DNA of 64,000 bases from Nemorincola sp044225795 (GCA_044225795.1 JBGAIF010000001.1:372001-436000), one strand, 5' to 3'; positions 18,401-26,897 are shown, counted from the first letter of the stretch. Numbers and translations are program-made. The notes: generated by a model not told the origin, from the letters alone.

Positions 18401-18811
18401 CTTCACTTCGGGCTGATAAGGCAGGTTCTTCGGGAGGTCCTGTTTTGACTTGTCCACACCATCCTTTACTTCCTGTTTTGCTTTGTCTATCGCAACGTCC
18501 GGGTTAAATTCCACAATAACGATGGAATAGTCCTGGAAGGAGTTGCTGGTCACCTTCTTTACACCGGTGATGTTCTTCACCTGCTTCTCTATAGGCTTGG
18601 TCACCAGGTTCTCCATGTTATCGGGAGAAGTACCAGGATAGATCGTCTGTACAATGATCTGCGGGAACTTGATCTCCGGGAACTTCTCTTTAGGCAGGCC
18701 GTTATAGGCCATAAGGCCGGCCAGCGTAATGATCACCGTGAGTATATATATCGCCGTGCGGTTGTTGATCGCCCAACTCGACGGCTTGAACTCCTTAAAT
18801 ACGTCCTTCAT
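15419..18811 (-). CDS. RND-family efflux transporter permease (AcrB/HAE-like)
   Basis: This 1130-aa inner-membrane pump has two repeats of six transmembrane helices with large periplasmic loops. The proton-relay aspartate pair is in LALGIVVDDAIVVIENTHRI in TM4, and the N-terminal helix is followed by FPEIKFPQIIVQTIYPGTSP, typical of RND pumps. A loop of about 60 extra residues, with predicted helices, lies between TM6 and TM7. It forms a tripartite complex with the adaptor and TolC-like protein encoded just upstream. The substrate is unknown; the hydrophobic and amphiphilic efflux class is more likely than metal, given no Met triads seen. Confidence 0.93.
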   Translation of the reverse strand: MKDVFKEFKPSSWAINNRTAIYILTVIITLAGLMAYNGLPKEKFPEIKFPQIIVQTIYPGTSPDNMENLVTKPIEKQVKNITGVKKVTSNSFQDYSIVIVEFNPDVAIDKAKQEVKDGVDKSKQDLPKNLPYQPEVKDIDISEFPILSVNISGNYDLNRLKKYADKVKDEIEAIREVKRVDMVGAPEREIQINVDLYKMQASGLTFGDIQNTIASENLSASAGEVSMNNQKRVLSIRNEYKTAEQIGNTIVRNQQGKAIYLKDIAEVVDDFAEQKSYARLDGKNVITLNVVKAKGKNLIDASDNVTNAITKLKKESLPADLKIVVTGDQSQNTRDTLHDLINTIIIGFILVTVILMFFMGVTNALFVAMSVPLSCAIAFLVLPSIGFTLNMIVLFSFLLALGIVVDDAIVVIENTHRIFDNGKMPIAKAAKLAAGEVFLPVLSGTATTLMPFVPLAFWNSIIGKFMFFLPITLIVTLVASLLVAYIINPVFAVSFMKPHTEGEHNKPRFNRRDAVLGVIFGAIALLCYLGHSLAMGNFLVFIYVFILLEKFIISKWIYNFQNKAWPAFKDWYTRWLIKALKRPWVVIVVTVALFPIAIMGYIARHPPFTLFPSADPNFAYVYLSLPVGTDQAHTNEIMKDLEGRVNKVLNIDPATGKTNPVVQSVISNVTVNAVDPGGGEIGDFPNKGRITVAFVGFAERHGVSTWDYLDKIRTAVKNVPGAEVTVDKESGGPPQQKPISIEITGDNLDSLLSTSEKLKKFLEEKQVAGVEKLRSDFQANKPEIVFDLDRERMDHEGITTSAVAYNMRTAIFGTEVSRFRDANDDYPIYVRLQKQQRLDVDALRNMPILYRDMGMGGMIRQVPVSAFANVRYSNTFGGIKRKDEKRIIILSSNLSTEYKDKGNDVVAAVQAEIDQFHAPSGVNIKMAGEQEDQKETGSFLGSAMLISLMLIFLILVLQFNSFSRTLIIMSEVLFSVIGVFLGYAIAGNTFSMVMSGIGIVALAGIVVRNGILLVEFMDLMLHEGMEPYDAIIESGRTRMTPVILTATAAILGLIPLATGMNIDFYTLLTTGNPHIYFGGDNTAFWAPLAWTMIYGLSFATFLTLIVVPVMCLLSFRFKAWVKRIGNKMNL

Positions 18812-18847
18812 TTGATCTCTTTGTAGTGGTAATAAAATAGGCTTATG

Positions 18848-19951
18848 TTACATTATAGATATCGGCTGTCCGTTGTCCATCTCTTCATAGCCCTTTACGA
18901 TCACCTTATCTCCGGGGTTCAACCCAGACAATATCTCTACCTGGCCATTTGAATTACGGCCTGTCTTTACAAATACCGATTTTGCTTTGTTGCCGTCAGC
19001 TATGTACAGCATTTCACCAGCAGACGTCTTTTGTATCACAGACACCGGCACAACCAGTGCATGCTGATTCTCATAGTTAAGTATCTTCATGATACAAGAC
19101 ATATTCGGGTGCAACTTCGGATTGTTCGGGAGGTGCACCTGTACCATAAATGAACGGGACACAGGATCTACCGCCTGTGATACGTGCGTAAGTGTTGCCT
19201 TGATGCTATCAGCGATGTCTGCCATCACTAGCAATACCTTATCTCCCTGCTTTACCTTGCCGAGATAGTTCTCGCCGAGGCTGGCTTCAGCCTTCAGCTT
19301 GTCGTAGCTCACTACGCGGATACCGTTCATGCCCGGAGCGGCTATTTCGCCTATCTTAATGTTTATCGCATCTACTGCACCGCTGATCGGGGAAACGATA
19401 CGATACATATCACGCTGTGTCTTCAGCGCCTGTATCTGCTTTTCAGTAGCCTCGTAGTTGGTCTTCGAGGTCATCAACTGAACTTCCGTGCCGATATTCT
19501 GAGCCCACAGTTTTTGCTGCTTCTCGTATATAGACTTAAGCAGGTTCAACTGAGGCGTCATAGCCTCTATCTGCTGCTCTATTGTAGATGCATCGAGCAC
19601 AGCCAGCACCTGGCCTTTGCTAACATGCTGGCCGATCGTTACGTTGATAGACCGCACGATGCCGGGGGCCTGCGTACCTGCCAATACATTCTCATCACCG
19701 CTTACTTGCGACTGCACCTCAACGTAGGCGCAAAAATCGGATGGCTGCATCTCAGAAACCGCAACTGCCGTTACATTTGCTTTGCTGCTATCACTGCCAC
19801 CTGTAGCCTCTAATGCCTTGATCTTTGAATCGATCTCCGCACGTTCTTTTTTCAGTTTCGCCAGTTCCTCCATTTTGTTGGCAGGCTTATTGCCGCCACC
19901 GCAGGAAGCTAATATCATTGCCGGTACTACTAAATAAATTAACCGTTTCAT
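18848..19951 (-). CDS. RND efflux periplasmic adaptor (MFP) lipoprotein
   Basis: This 367-aa membrane fusion protein has a lipobox MILASC at residues 13-18, a short coiled coil, a biotinyl-lipoyl domain split around a hairpin (GQHVSKGQVLAVLDASTIEQ and RIVSPISGAVDAINIKIGE), a beta-barrel domain and the membrane-proximal end DKVIVKGYEEMDNGQPI. It links the RND pump to the TolC-like channel. Spacing is 36 bp to the pump gene and 41 bp from the tolC-like gene, consistent with one transcript. Confidence 0.93.
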   Translation of the reverse strand: MKRLIYLVVPAMILASCGGGNKPANKMEELAKLKKERAEIDSKIKALEATGGSDSSKANVTAVAVSEMQPSDFCAYVEVQSQVSGDENVLAGTQAPGIVRSINVTIGQHVSKGQVLAVLDASTIEQQIEAMTPQLNLLKSIYEKQQKLWAQNIGTEVQLMTSKTNYEATEKQIQALKTQRDMYRIVSPISGAVDAINIKIGEIAAPGMNGIRVVSYDKLKAEASLGENYLGKVKQGDKVLLVMADIADSIKATLTHVSQAVDPVSRSFMVQVHLPNNPKLHPNMSCIMKILNYENQHALVVPVSVIQKTSAGEMLYIADGNKAKSVFVKTGRNSNGQVEILSGLNPGDKVIVKGYEEMDNGQPISIM

Positions 19952-19992
19952 TACTATTGGGTGTTTTATTGTTAAGTGCTATTGTTTCGTTT

Positions 19993-21348
19993 TTATTTTA
20001 ATTCTCCGAGTGCTTTCTTCAGATCAGCCTCAGCATTTGTTATTTCAAGGAGTGAGCTGAAGTACGACGACTGCGCCCTCAGCAATTCTGTCTGCGCCGT
20101 GGTCACTTCAAGGTTACTACCTACCCCGGCCTTATACTTCTTTCTGGCCAACTCCAACACGTCATTAGCTACATCCATGTTTCTTTTCTGGCTCTGTGCC
20201 TGCAGCATAGCATTCTTCAATGTATTACGCGCCACCGAAGCCTGGAACTCTATAGCATTTTTGACGTTGTCTATATTATTCTGCGTCTTCTCTATGTTAA
20301 GCCTCGTTTCCTTGATCTGCTTTTGCCTTACCATACCGTTGAATATCGGCATGTTCAGGGAAAGGCCCAGGATGGAACTGCTCCAGTATTTCTCAAATTT
20401 CACCATGTCGGAGAATTTGCTGGAACCATAATTGGAACCATATGACCAGAAACCACTGAGAGAAGGCAACGCTGCCAGGCGGTATCTCCTCAGGTTGTAT
20501 TCATTAAGCTTCATAGCAGTTTGCAGCAGTGTATATTCCGGAACGCGATCGTAATTAGTAGCTTCAGATGCAAGCGCAACGACCGACGCGCGATGCGCGT
20601 CCACATTTGTATCAGTGAGCACAATCGGCGTATTGATATCCATGCCGATAGTATATTTCAGCATCTGCTCAGATACTGTAAGCATATTAGCGATACGCAT
20701 ACTGTCGGTGGCCAGGTTGGTGACCTGAACACTTGTACGGTCCACATCTATCTTCTCTGCAAAACCATTCTCCTGTGTGAGGCGAATATCGCGCTCCAGG
20801 CTGCGTGCAAAGGCAAGTGAACTCTTGATGATATCGAACTGGCGGTAAGCGATCACCAGGGCGTTGTACGATTTGAATACGTTATACTTAACACTCTCCT
20901 CTGTTACCTTGCCGTTCTGACGTGCAAACTCCAATACTGTCTCGCGTGCCTGCAGCGCAACAAATACGCTTCCATCAAATAACAACTGCCCTGCAGTAAT
21001 ACCCGCAGATGCCGCGTAAGGCACGGTGAAAGAAATAGGAATGATGGTTCCTGCGGGTGCTGACGGAGAGCCGGGCATCGCAAAAGTGCTCGCGTCAATG
21101 AACGAGCGTTGCGGGATGTTGAAATACGTGAAGTCAGCCTTGCCGTTAACATGCGGCATTGTGGCAGCAGTGGTCTGCTCGTTCTGTGCCTTTTGTATCA
21201 ACACATCGAGGGCTGCATTCCTGACAGCATAATTATGCTTCATGGCGTAATCCATACATGCCTCCATGCTCAGCGGGGTAGCCGTTTGCGCTACCGCTGC
21301 CGAAGCAGAAAGGAATGTACCGATCATTGTCAAATAAATCCTACTCAT
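19993..21348 (-). CDS. TolC-family outer-membrane efflux channel
   Basis: This 451-aa protein has a signal peptide (ending AAVAQ), two OEP repeats of long alpha-helical hairpins and beta strands. Segments such as AMKHNYAVRNAALDVLIQKAQ and RKKYKAGVGSNLEVTTAQTEL are classic TolC/OEP repeats. It provides the outer-membrane duct for the RND pump. The start codon overlaps the tetR stop codon by 4 bp, so tetR and tolC are translationally coupled. Confidence 0.92.
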   Translation of the reverse strand: MSRIYLTMIGTFLSASAAVAQTATPLSMEACMDYAMKHNYAVRNAALDVLIQKAQNEQTTAATMPHVNGKADFTYFNIPQRSFIDASTFAMPGSPSAPAGTIIPISFTVPYAASAGITAGQLLFDGSVFVALQARETVLEFARQNGKVTEESVKYNVFKSYNALVIAYRQFDIIKSSLAFARSLERDIRLTQENGFAEKIDVDRTSVQVTNLATDSMRIANMLTVSEQMLKYTIGMDINTPIVLTDTNVDAHRASVVALASEATNYDRVPEYTLLQTAMKLNEYNLRRYRLAALPSLSGFWSYGSNYGSSKFSDMVKFEKYWSSSILGLSLNMPIFNGMVRQKQIKETRLNIEKTQNNIDNVKNAIEFQASVARNTLKNAMLQAQSQKRNMDVANDVLELARKKYKAGVGSNLEVTTAQTELLRAQSSYFSSLLEITNAEADLKKALGELK

Positions 21349-21971
21349 ATTCTGGGTGCTTGCTTTAAATATTTTTCCTTGTATTTGTGATATAATTTTT
21401 CTCCCTTGGGGGTCATAATGCCATACAGAAAATGCTCTCCTATCTCCAGCGCTACGGATAAAAGGTCGTTGCGGTCGTTGACAAGCAGATTGGGTTGCAG
21501 TATCAGCAGCGAAGTTTCGAGACGGTATCGAGCCAACAGGTCTGTATTGATACCTTCCCTGTATAAGCCTTCCGCGATACCCTGCACGAGATTTTCACGG
21601 ATCATTGCCACATCCTTATCCTGCAGCATATCCCTGAATGTCTTATACGCTTCGGGGAAGAAACGCTGCATCTCGAACAAAGCCATCGGATTGATACGTC
21701 GGTTCATATTATCGAAAAAGCCCATCATCTTCACCATAGCCTCTATCGCATTCTCTGTATCGGCAAGTACAGCAGTACAGTTGGCCGTCATATGCGACTT
21801 ATACCAGACCACAGACTCATTGACCACTTCCTGCTTATTGGCGAAGTGCTGGTACAGTGTTTTTTTCGAAATTCCCGCCCTGCGGGCAATATCATCCATG
21901 GTAATGGTCTTAAAACCATACTGGCTGAACAACTCGGCAGACGACGTTAATATTTTGGTTAATGGTTCCAT
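21345..21971 (-). CDS. TetR-family repressor, first gene of the RND efflux operon
   Basis: This 208-aa protein has an N-terminal helix-turn-helix (TITMDDIARRAGISKKTLYQHF, residues about 26-47) and an all-helical ligand domain. A longer frame begins at 22088, but the ATG at 21971 (MEPLTKILTSS) starts at the usual distance from the DNA-binding domain and lies just downstream of a palindrome with an embedded -7 box. It is the promoter-proximal gene of tetR-tolC-MFP-RND, so it probably represses its own operon until an inducer binds. Confidence 0.9.
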   Translation of the reverse strand: MEPLTKILTSSAELFSQYGFKTITMDDIARRAGISKKTLYQHFANKQEVVNESVVWYKSHMTANCTAVLADTENAIEAMVKMMGFFDNMNRRINPMALFEMQRFFPEAYKTFRDMLQDKDVAMIRENLVQGIAEGLYREGINTDLLARYRLETSLLILQPNLLVNDRNDLLSVALEIGEHFLYGIMTPKGEKLYHKYKEKYLKQAPRI

Positions 21972-22002
21972 ATCTACGCTCACAAAATCGGACGCAAAAC
22001 TA

Positions 22003-22032
22003 TGGAAACATTTTTCACAAAAATAGTTTCCA
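22003..22032. promoter_or_regulatory. Palindromic operator with embedded -7 box, tetR-efflux operon
   Basis: Half-sites TGGAAAC (22003-22009) and GTTTCCA (22026-22032) flank an A/T-rich centre. The minus-strand -7 box TATTTTTG (22025-22018) lies wholly between the half-sites, 46 nt before the tetR ATG. A TetR dimer on this site would block RNA polymerase, so autorepression of the operon is the inferred role. Confidence 0.6.
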
Positions 22033-22170
22033 CGGTATTTTTTGTTTCTATTATGACATATACTGTATCTATACCTCAACCGATACAAGCCTAATCAACT
22101 GACCATCAATTAGTTGTTTCATATTATTTCATCAATGGTCCGATTCGGGGGTTTTCGCTAATTTTATGCC

Positions 22171-22932
22171 ATGGGAGTCATATACGATCAGTTGAAGCGT
22201 CTGAAGGCACAAAACAAGAGCGGTTTTGCGGTGCTTGCCGACCCCGACAAGATAGCACCGGCCGATATACCCTACCTCGCCCGGCTTTGCAATGATGCAG
22301 GCGTTGACTACCTGCTTATGGGCGGAAGCCTGCTCATGGCCCACCAGATGGAGCTATGCATTCAGCGGTTTAAAGCGGAAAGTGATATCCCGGTCATCCT
22401 CTTCCCCGGCAGTCCGGCTCAAGTGACCCCGTATGCTGATGCACTTTTATACTTGTCACTAATATCCGGCCGCAACCCGGAGTTGCTGATAGGGCAACAC
22501 GTAGCCTCTGCCCCTGCTGTGAAGACCAGCGGACTGGAAGTGATTTCTACCGGATATATGCTTATTGATGGCGGTGTACAGACCAGCGTATCGTACATGA
22601 GCAACACACTGCCTATACCTGCCGATAAACCGGATATAGCCCTGGCGACAGCCTGGGCAGGAGAACTGCAGGGCAAGCATATCATCTATATGGATGCCGG
22701 CAGCGGAGCACGCAGGCCCGTATCTGAAGAAATGATAGCACGTACCAGCGGCCATCTTGATATCCCGCTGTTTGTTGGCGGCGGCATCACCTCTCCGGAA
22801 AAGGTATATGCCAATAGTTCGGCCGGGGCCAACATCGTAGTCGTAGGTAATGCTATAGAGCGCGACCCGCTACTGATCAGGGACATGGCACAGGCATCCA
22901 AAGAAGCCATCATGCAGCCTGTTCGAGATTAA
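22171..22932 (+). CDS. Geranylgeranylglyceryl/heptaprenylglyceryl phosphate synthase-like protein
   Basis: This 253-aa TIM-barrel protein belongs to the GGGPS/PcrB family, which joins a polyprenyl diphosphate to sn-glycerol-1-phosphate through an ether bond. Seen motifs are FAVLADPDKI at the start, YLLMGGSLL, ILFPGSP, YMDAGSGARRPV and the phosphate-binding FVGGGITSPEK and GNAIE at the end. In archaea this is the first step of ether lipid synthesis; Bacteroidota carry homologues whose product and role are less clear. A TAATTTTA element lies 4 nt before the ATG. Convergent or divergent partners give no pathway context. Confidence 0.92.
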   Translation: MGVIYDQLKRLKAQNKSGFAVLADPDKIAPADIPYLARLCNDAGVDYLLMGGSLLMAHQMELCIQRFKAESDIPVILFPGSPAQVTPYADALLYLSLISGRNPELLIGQHVASAPAVKTSGLEVISTGYMLIDGGVQTSVSYMSNTLPIPADKPDIALATAWAGELQGKHIIYMDAGSGARRPVSEEMIARTSGHLDIPLFVGGGITSPEKVYANSSAGANIVVVGNAIERDPLLIRDMAQASKEAIMQPVRD

Positions 22933-22986
22933 AACACGCATAACACAGAACTATAACGGTATAATCTAATGGTTAAAGGTTTGTCT

Positions 22987-22994
22987 TACCTTTG
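22987..22994 (+). promoter_or_regulatory. -7 promoter box of the MBL-rhodanese gene
   Basis: TACCTTTG matches TAnnTTTG, 18 nt before the ATG at 23013. The TTG at 22992 belongs to the box, so it is not the gene start. Confidence 0.6.
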
Positions 22995-23012
22995 CTAGAT
23001 ATATACTTTCAG

Positions 23013-24416
23013 ATGGAAATAAAACAATTATATACCAACTGCCTGAGTGAGGCAGCCTATTTTATTGCCAGCGAAGGCGAAGCGGCGGTAATAGATCCGC
23101 TACGTGATGTTGATACCTATATCAAAATGGCAGAAGAGAAGGGTGTAAAGATCAAGTACATTTTTGAAACACACTTCCACGCCGATTTTGTGAGCGGCCA
23201 TATAGACCTGTCGAAGAAGACGGGCGCACCTATTGTTTACGGCCCTAATACAGAAGCCGTGTTTAAAATACACAAAGCCACTGACGGAGAGGAATTCTCT
23301 GTAGGTAAGCTGAAAATAAAAGTGATACATACACCCGGACATACACTGGAAAGCACCTGCTACCTGCTGCATGATCAGGCGGGAGCTCCTTATTGCATCT
23401 TCACAGGAGACACACTGTTCGTTGGTGATGTGGGCCGCCCTGATCTGTTCAGCGGCAACCTGACCAAGGAAGAACTGGCAGGGATGATGTATGAGTCGCT
23501 GACCAACAAATTAAAGCCGCTAAACGATAATATCATTGTATATCCGGCACATGGACCGGGATCGTCCTGCGGTAAGAACCTTGGGCCTGACACCTTCAGC
23601 ACCATGGGTGCGCAGAAAGCATCGAACTATGCCCTGCAGGACATGACCAAGGAAGAATTCATTAAAGCAGTAACAACAGGACTGAACACACCGCCCGCTT
23701 ACTTCCCTATCAATGCTCGTATCAATAAAGAAGGATATGGCAGCCTGGACACAGTAATGGAAAAGGGCATGAACGCATTATCCGTTTCCGAATTCAAGAA
23801 ACATATCACAGAAGATACATGGATACTGGACACGAGAAATGAGACCATTTTCACCCAGGGATTTGTGCCCGGCTCAGTGAACATAGGACTCAATGGGCGC
23901 TTTGCCGAGTGGGCGGGATCTTTACTTCCTTATAACAAACCCATACTGCTTGTAGCTGAATCAGGGAAAGAACAGGAAACGATCACACGCCTGGCCCGTG
24001 TAGGTATAGACAATGTGGCAGGATATCTTGAAGGAGGATTTGAAGCCTGGCAGTATGCCGGCGAGCAAATAGATCTCATCATTGATATAGAAGCTGATGA
24101 ATTGGCCATGGATCTCCCTCATGATAATATGCTCGAGATAATAGACGTACGCAAACCAGCCGAGTTTGAAGCCGCTCACGTCAAGGGCGCTGTCAATGTA
24201 CCGTTAGATACGCTGACTGACGCTGCCAACATTGCGATGATAGACGACAACAGCAATCTATATGTACACTGTGCCGGTGGCTACCGCTCTGTGATCGCGG
24301 CATCCCTGCTGAAGCGCGAAGGGTATCACAATCTCAGGAACGTACTGGGCGGATTTGCCAGAATAAAGAATGAAAAAGGGATTGACATTGTTTATCCCGA
24401 TAAGGTAAATGCTTAA
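23013..24416 (+). CDS. Metallo-beta-lactamase-fold hydrolase with two rhodanese domains (persulfide dioxygenase-like)
   Basis: This 467-aa protein has an N-terminal MBL domain (about 1-240) with THFHADFVSGH, HTPGHTLEST and FTGDTLFVGDVGRPD as metal-binding motifs of the ETHE1-like branch. Two rhodanese domains follow. The first (about 265-355) lacks the catalytic Cys (loop VAESGKEQE). The second (about 365-460) has it in YVHCAGGYRS. Such fusions oxidise or transfer glutathione or protein persulfide sulfur. The ATG at 23013 is chosen because the upstream TTG is within the -7 box. Confidence 0.9.
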   Translation: MEIKQLYTNCLSEAAYFIASEGEAAVIDPLRDVDTYIKMAEEKGVKIKYIFETHFHADFVSGHIDLSKKTGAPIVYGPNTEAVFKIHKATDGEEFSVGKLKIKVIHTPGHTLESTCYLLHDQAGAPYCIFTGDTLFVGDVGRPDLFSGNLTKEELAGMMYESLTNKLKPLNDNIIVYPAHGPGSSCGKNLGPDTFSTMGAQKASNYALQDMTKEEFIKAVTTGLNTPPAYFPINARINKEGYGSLDTVMEKGMNALSVSEFKKHITEDTWILDTRNETIFTQGFVPGSVNIGLNGRFAEWAGSLLPYNKPILLVAESGKEQETITRLARVGIDNVAGYLEGGFEAWQYAGEQIDLIIDIEADELAMDLPHDNMLEIIDVRKPAEFEAAHVKGAVNVPLDTLTDAANIAMIDDNSNLYVHCAGGYRSVIAASLLKREGYHNLRNVLGGFARIKNEKGIDIVYPDKVNA

Positions 24417-24462
24417 ATAAAAAAAGCGGGACATGATCCCGCTTTTTTTATTTAAGCATTTA
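24406..24462. terminator. Bidirectional terminator within a 26-bp perfect inverted repeat spanning both stop codons
   Basis: The core AAAAAGCGGGA/TCCCGCTTTTT with a 5-nt loop is a standard terminator for two convergent genes. The match continues outward without mismatch to 26 bp per arm (24406-24431 and 24437-24462) and includes both stop codons. Confidence 0.88.
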
Positions 24463-25851
24463 GTGTGCTCTGCCTATCCACTGTTCCGGGTTCAATTTAA
24501 CGTTAGATTTCTTTCCATTCGACTTCCATATCTGGAAGTTCAAAGTTGGCACATCATTATCATTATTTGCTACTTGCCCTATTACCTGTCGTACATTTAC
24601 ATGTTGTCCGGTCTTTACACTTACCGATGATAGCCCATTGTATACTGTAAAATAATTACCGTGCTGGATCATCACAATCTGTGAGCTGCCTACCGTTGAA
24701 AAAACTTTAGATACTATTCCTTCAAAAACAGCTTTGACGTCTGCACTTGCAACTGTTTGTATATCTATGCCATTATTCTCTATCAGTACCTTCGGCTCAA
24801 GTGGATGTGGATGTTGGCCAAAGTGATCTGTAATATATCCCTTCTCCACCGGCCAATACAAACGACCCTTGTTGCCTTCAAAATTGTTCGCTAGCTCCAC
24901 CTCGTTAGGGGCCAATAGCAGATTCGGCGACTCTCGTTCTTCAGGTTCCTTGATCTTCGGCTCTACACGAGGCAGATTCTTTACCGCACTATTATCTGTG
25001 GTCACATTAGGCTTGGTGGCAGGTTTTGCATTTGCCGCAGCTGTTGCAGCCGCCAACGCCTTTTTAGCGGCTTCCGCCTTCTTCTTCTCTTCATCAGCAC
25101 GGCGGGCAGCCTCTTCCATTTCTTTTTCGATCTGCGCCTTGATATAATTATTGATGCGCTGCTGTACCTGTTTGTTCTTCTCGATCTTCTTCAGCAACTC
25201 TCCTTCCTTACCCTTCAATTCCTGCATCACCTGGTTGGTCTTCTCCGTTTCCGCGAGAAGATTCACCTTTTCTTTTTCCTGGGCAGTGAGCAGTTGGCTT
25301 TGTTCCTGTTTCTCCTCATTAAGCTTGCCTATCTTATGCTGCAACTGACCTTGCATGGTTCGTATCTGCTCTACCTGCGCTTTGCGAAAATCCCTGAACT
25401 TCTTCAGGTATTTCATGCGGCGCATGACATCATTGAAATCTCGGGAAGAGAACAGAAAAGCGAGCATATCGTAAGAGCTGCGTGTGGCATATGAATACCT
25501 GATAGACTGAGCGTATCTTATCTTCAGGTGCTCCAGTTTTTGCTTCATCGTCATGATCTCTTTTGACGACGACTTAATGGTATTGTCTATATCTCCAAGC
25601 TCCTCGTTGATATTCCCGATCAACCTCTGCCGGTAGGCCAGTTTATTCTGGAGGGCGCTCAGCTCGCCCATAGTAGCGCGTTTGCTGTTCTTTACTTCAT
25701 CAAGCTCCCGCTGAATGTCATTCAGCGCATCCTGGTTCCTTTTACGTTCCGCTTCCAGTTCAGCCTTTGTGAGCTGCTTGGTCACATAGGTTATTTGCGC
25801 ACCGGCACCTACCGAAAAAAGCAGACAAAAGATGAAAAAAAATATGCGCAT
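24460..25851 (-). CDS. EnvC-like coiled-coil protein with degenerate LytM (M23) domain
   Basis: This 463-aa protein has a signal peptide (ending SVGAGAQ), a long coiled coil (about 25-260), a Lys/Ala-rich linker and a C-terminal M23/LytM domain starting GRLYWPVEKGYITDHFG. The active-site histidines are replaced: ENNGIDI instead of HxGxDI and LNFQIW instead of LHFEI. This resembles EnvC, an activator of amidases in septal peptidoglycan splitting rather than an enzyme. ATG 25851 is chosen because the signal peptide begins there (MRIFFFIFC). Confidence 0.9.
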   Translation of the reverse strand: MRIFFFIFCLLFSVGAGAQITYVTKQLTKAELEAERKRNQDALNDIQRELDEVKNSKRATMGELSALQNKLAYRQRLIGNINEELGDIDNTIKSSSKEIMTMKQKLEHLKIRYAQSIRYSYATRSSYDMLAFLFSSRDFNDVMRRMKYLKKFRDFRKAQVEQIRTMQGQLQHKIGKLNEEKQEQSQLLTAQEKEKVNLLAETEKTNQVMQELKGKEGELLKKIEKNKQVQQRINNYIKAQIEKEMEEAARRADEEKKKAEAAKKALAAATAAANAKPATKPNVTTDNSAVKNLPRVEPKIKEPEERESPNLLLAPNEVELANNFEGNKGRLYWPVEKGYITDHFGQHPHPLEPKVLIENNGIDIQTVASADVKAVFEGIVSKVFSTVGSSQIVMIQHGNYFTVYNGLSSVSVKTGQHVNVRQVIGQVANNDNDVPTLNFQIWKSNGKKSNVKLNPEQWIGRAH

Positions 25852-26021
25852 GAATATCTCTGGGTATGTGCCGTATGCTGACAAAAATAATTAATTATTT
25901 GAGCCTCGCAGTCCCATTTTGATAGTTTTACCACGATTTTATCATCTTTTTCGGCAAAAACCATGTCCCACGTTTTTTTATTGACAAACCTTTGTTTTCT
26001 TTTGCTGCAAATAATGTTGCT

Positions 26022-26897
26022 ATGCTTTATTCAATGACTGGTTTCGGGCGCGCCGAAGGAACTGTGAACAACAGGCAAATAGTGGTGGAAATAAAAACGC
26101 TGAACGGAAAGCAGTTTGATATCAACACAAAACTCCCTCCCATTCTGCGCTCCTATGAACTTGATATCAGGAATGCATTATCCGCATTGCTGCTGCGTGG
26201 TACAGCCGATCTTACCGTGAATGTAAAACAGGAAGGGGCAAGCAAGCCTATGACCATCAATACAGACCTTGCTTTATTCTACTACCAGGGTATAAAACAA
26301 ATAGCCCATCAGACCGGCCTGCCGGAAGAAAATATCATCTCCACCATCATGCGCATGCCTGAAGTGGTAGCCGCGGACCAGGACGTGCTGCCGGAAGAAG
26401 AGTGGGAACAAGTGAAAAAGGTCATTCTGCAAGCTGCTGAGCAACTTATGGAACACCGCAAACACGAAGGCACTGCCTTGCTGAAGGATATTGCAACACG
26501 CATTGCGAATATAGAAAACCTGCACACCCAGATATTGCCACTCGAAGCCGAGCGCATGGAGCGCATACGTGCACGCATCAACCAGTCGCTTGAAGAAACG
26601 AGCAGCAAAGAAAATATAGACCCGAACCGCTTTGAACAGGAAATGATCTATTACCTGGAAAGAATGGACTTCTCTGAAGAAAAGATAAGGCTGAAACAGC
26701 ACTGCGATTACTTCAACAGCACTATACAGAATAATGACACTGCCATAGGCCGCAAACTCAATTTCATACTCCAGGAAATAGGCAGGGAGATAAACACCCT
26801 GGGCTCTAAGGCAAACCATGCCGAGATACAACAGATCATCATCAATATGAAGGATGAGCTGGAAAAAGCCAAGGAACAGATCCTGAATATATTATAA
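26022..26897 (+). CDS. yicC: YicC/YloC-family endoribonuclease
   Basis: This 291-aa protein begins MLYSMTGFGRAEG, the invariant start of the family, and ends with GSKANHAEIQQIIINMKDELEKAKEQILNIL-type helix (core KANHAEIQQIIINMKDELEK). The N-terminal YicC_N domain contains EIKTLNGKQFDI, and the DUF1732 C-terminal domain has the acidic metal site region QEMIYYLERMDFSEE. YicC-type enzymes cleave small RNAs in other bacteria. An in-frame upstream start at 25992 is rejected because the conserved Met is at 26022. Confidence 0.93.
   Translation: MLYSMTGFGRAEGTVNNRQIVVEIKTLNGKQFDINTKLPPILRSYELDIRNALSALLLRGTADLTVNVKQEGASKPMTINTDLALFYYQGIKQIAHQTGLPEENIISTIMRMPEVVAADQDVLPEEEWEQVKKVILQAAEQLMEHRKHEGTALLKDIATRIANIENLHTQILPLEAERMERIRARINQSLEETSSKENIDPNRFEQEMIYYLERMDFSEEKIRLKQHCDYFNSTIQNNDTAIGRKLNFILQEIGREINTLGSKANHAEIQQIIINMKDELEKAKEQILNIL

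Noticed and set aside
15419..18811. Heavy-metal RND (CusA-like) pump
   Set aside because: No clear Met triad or metal-binding partner was seen; the general drug-type annotation is safer.
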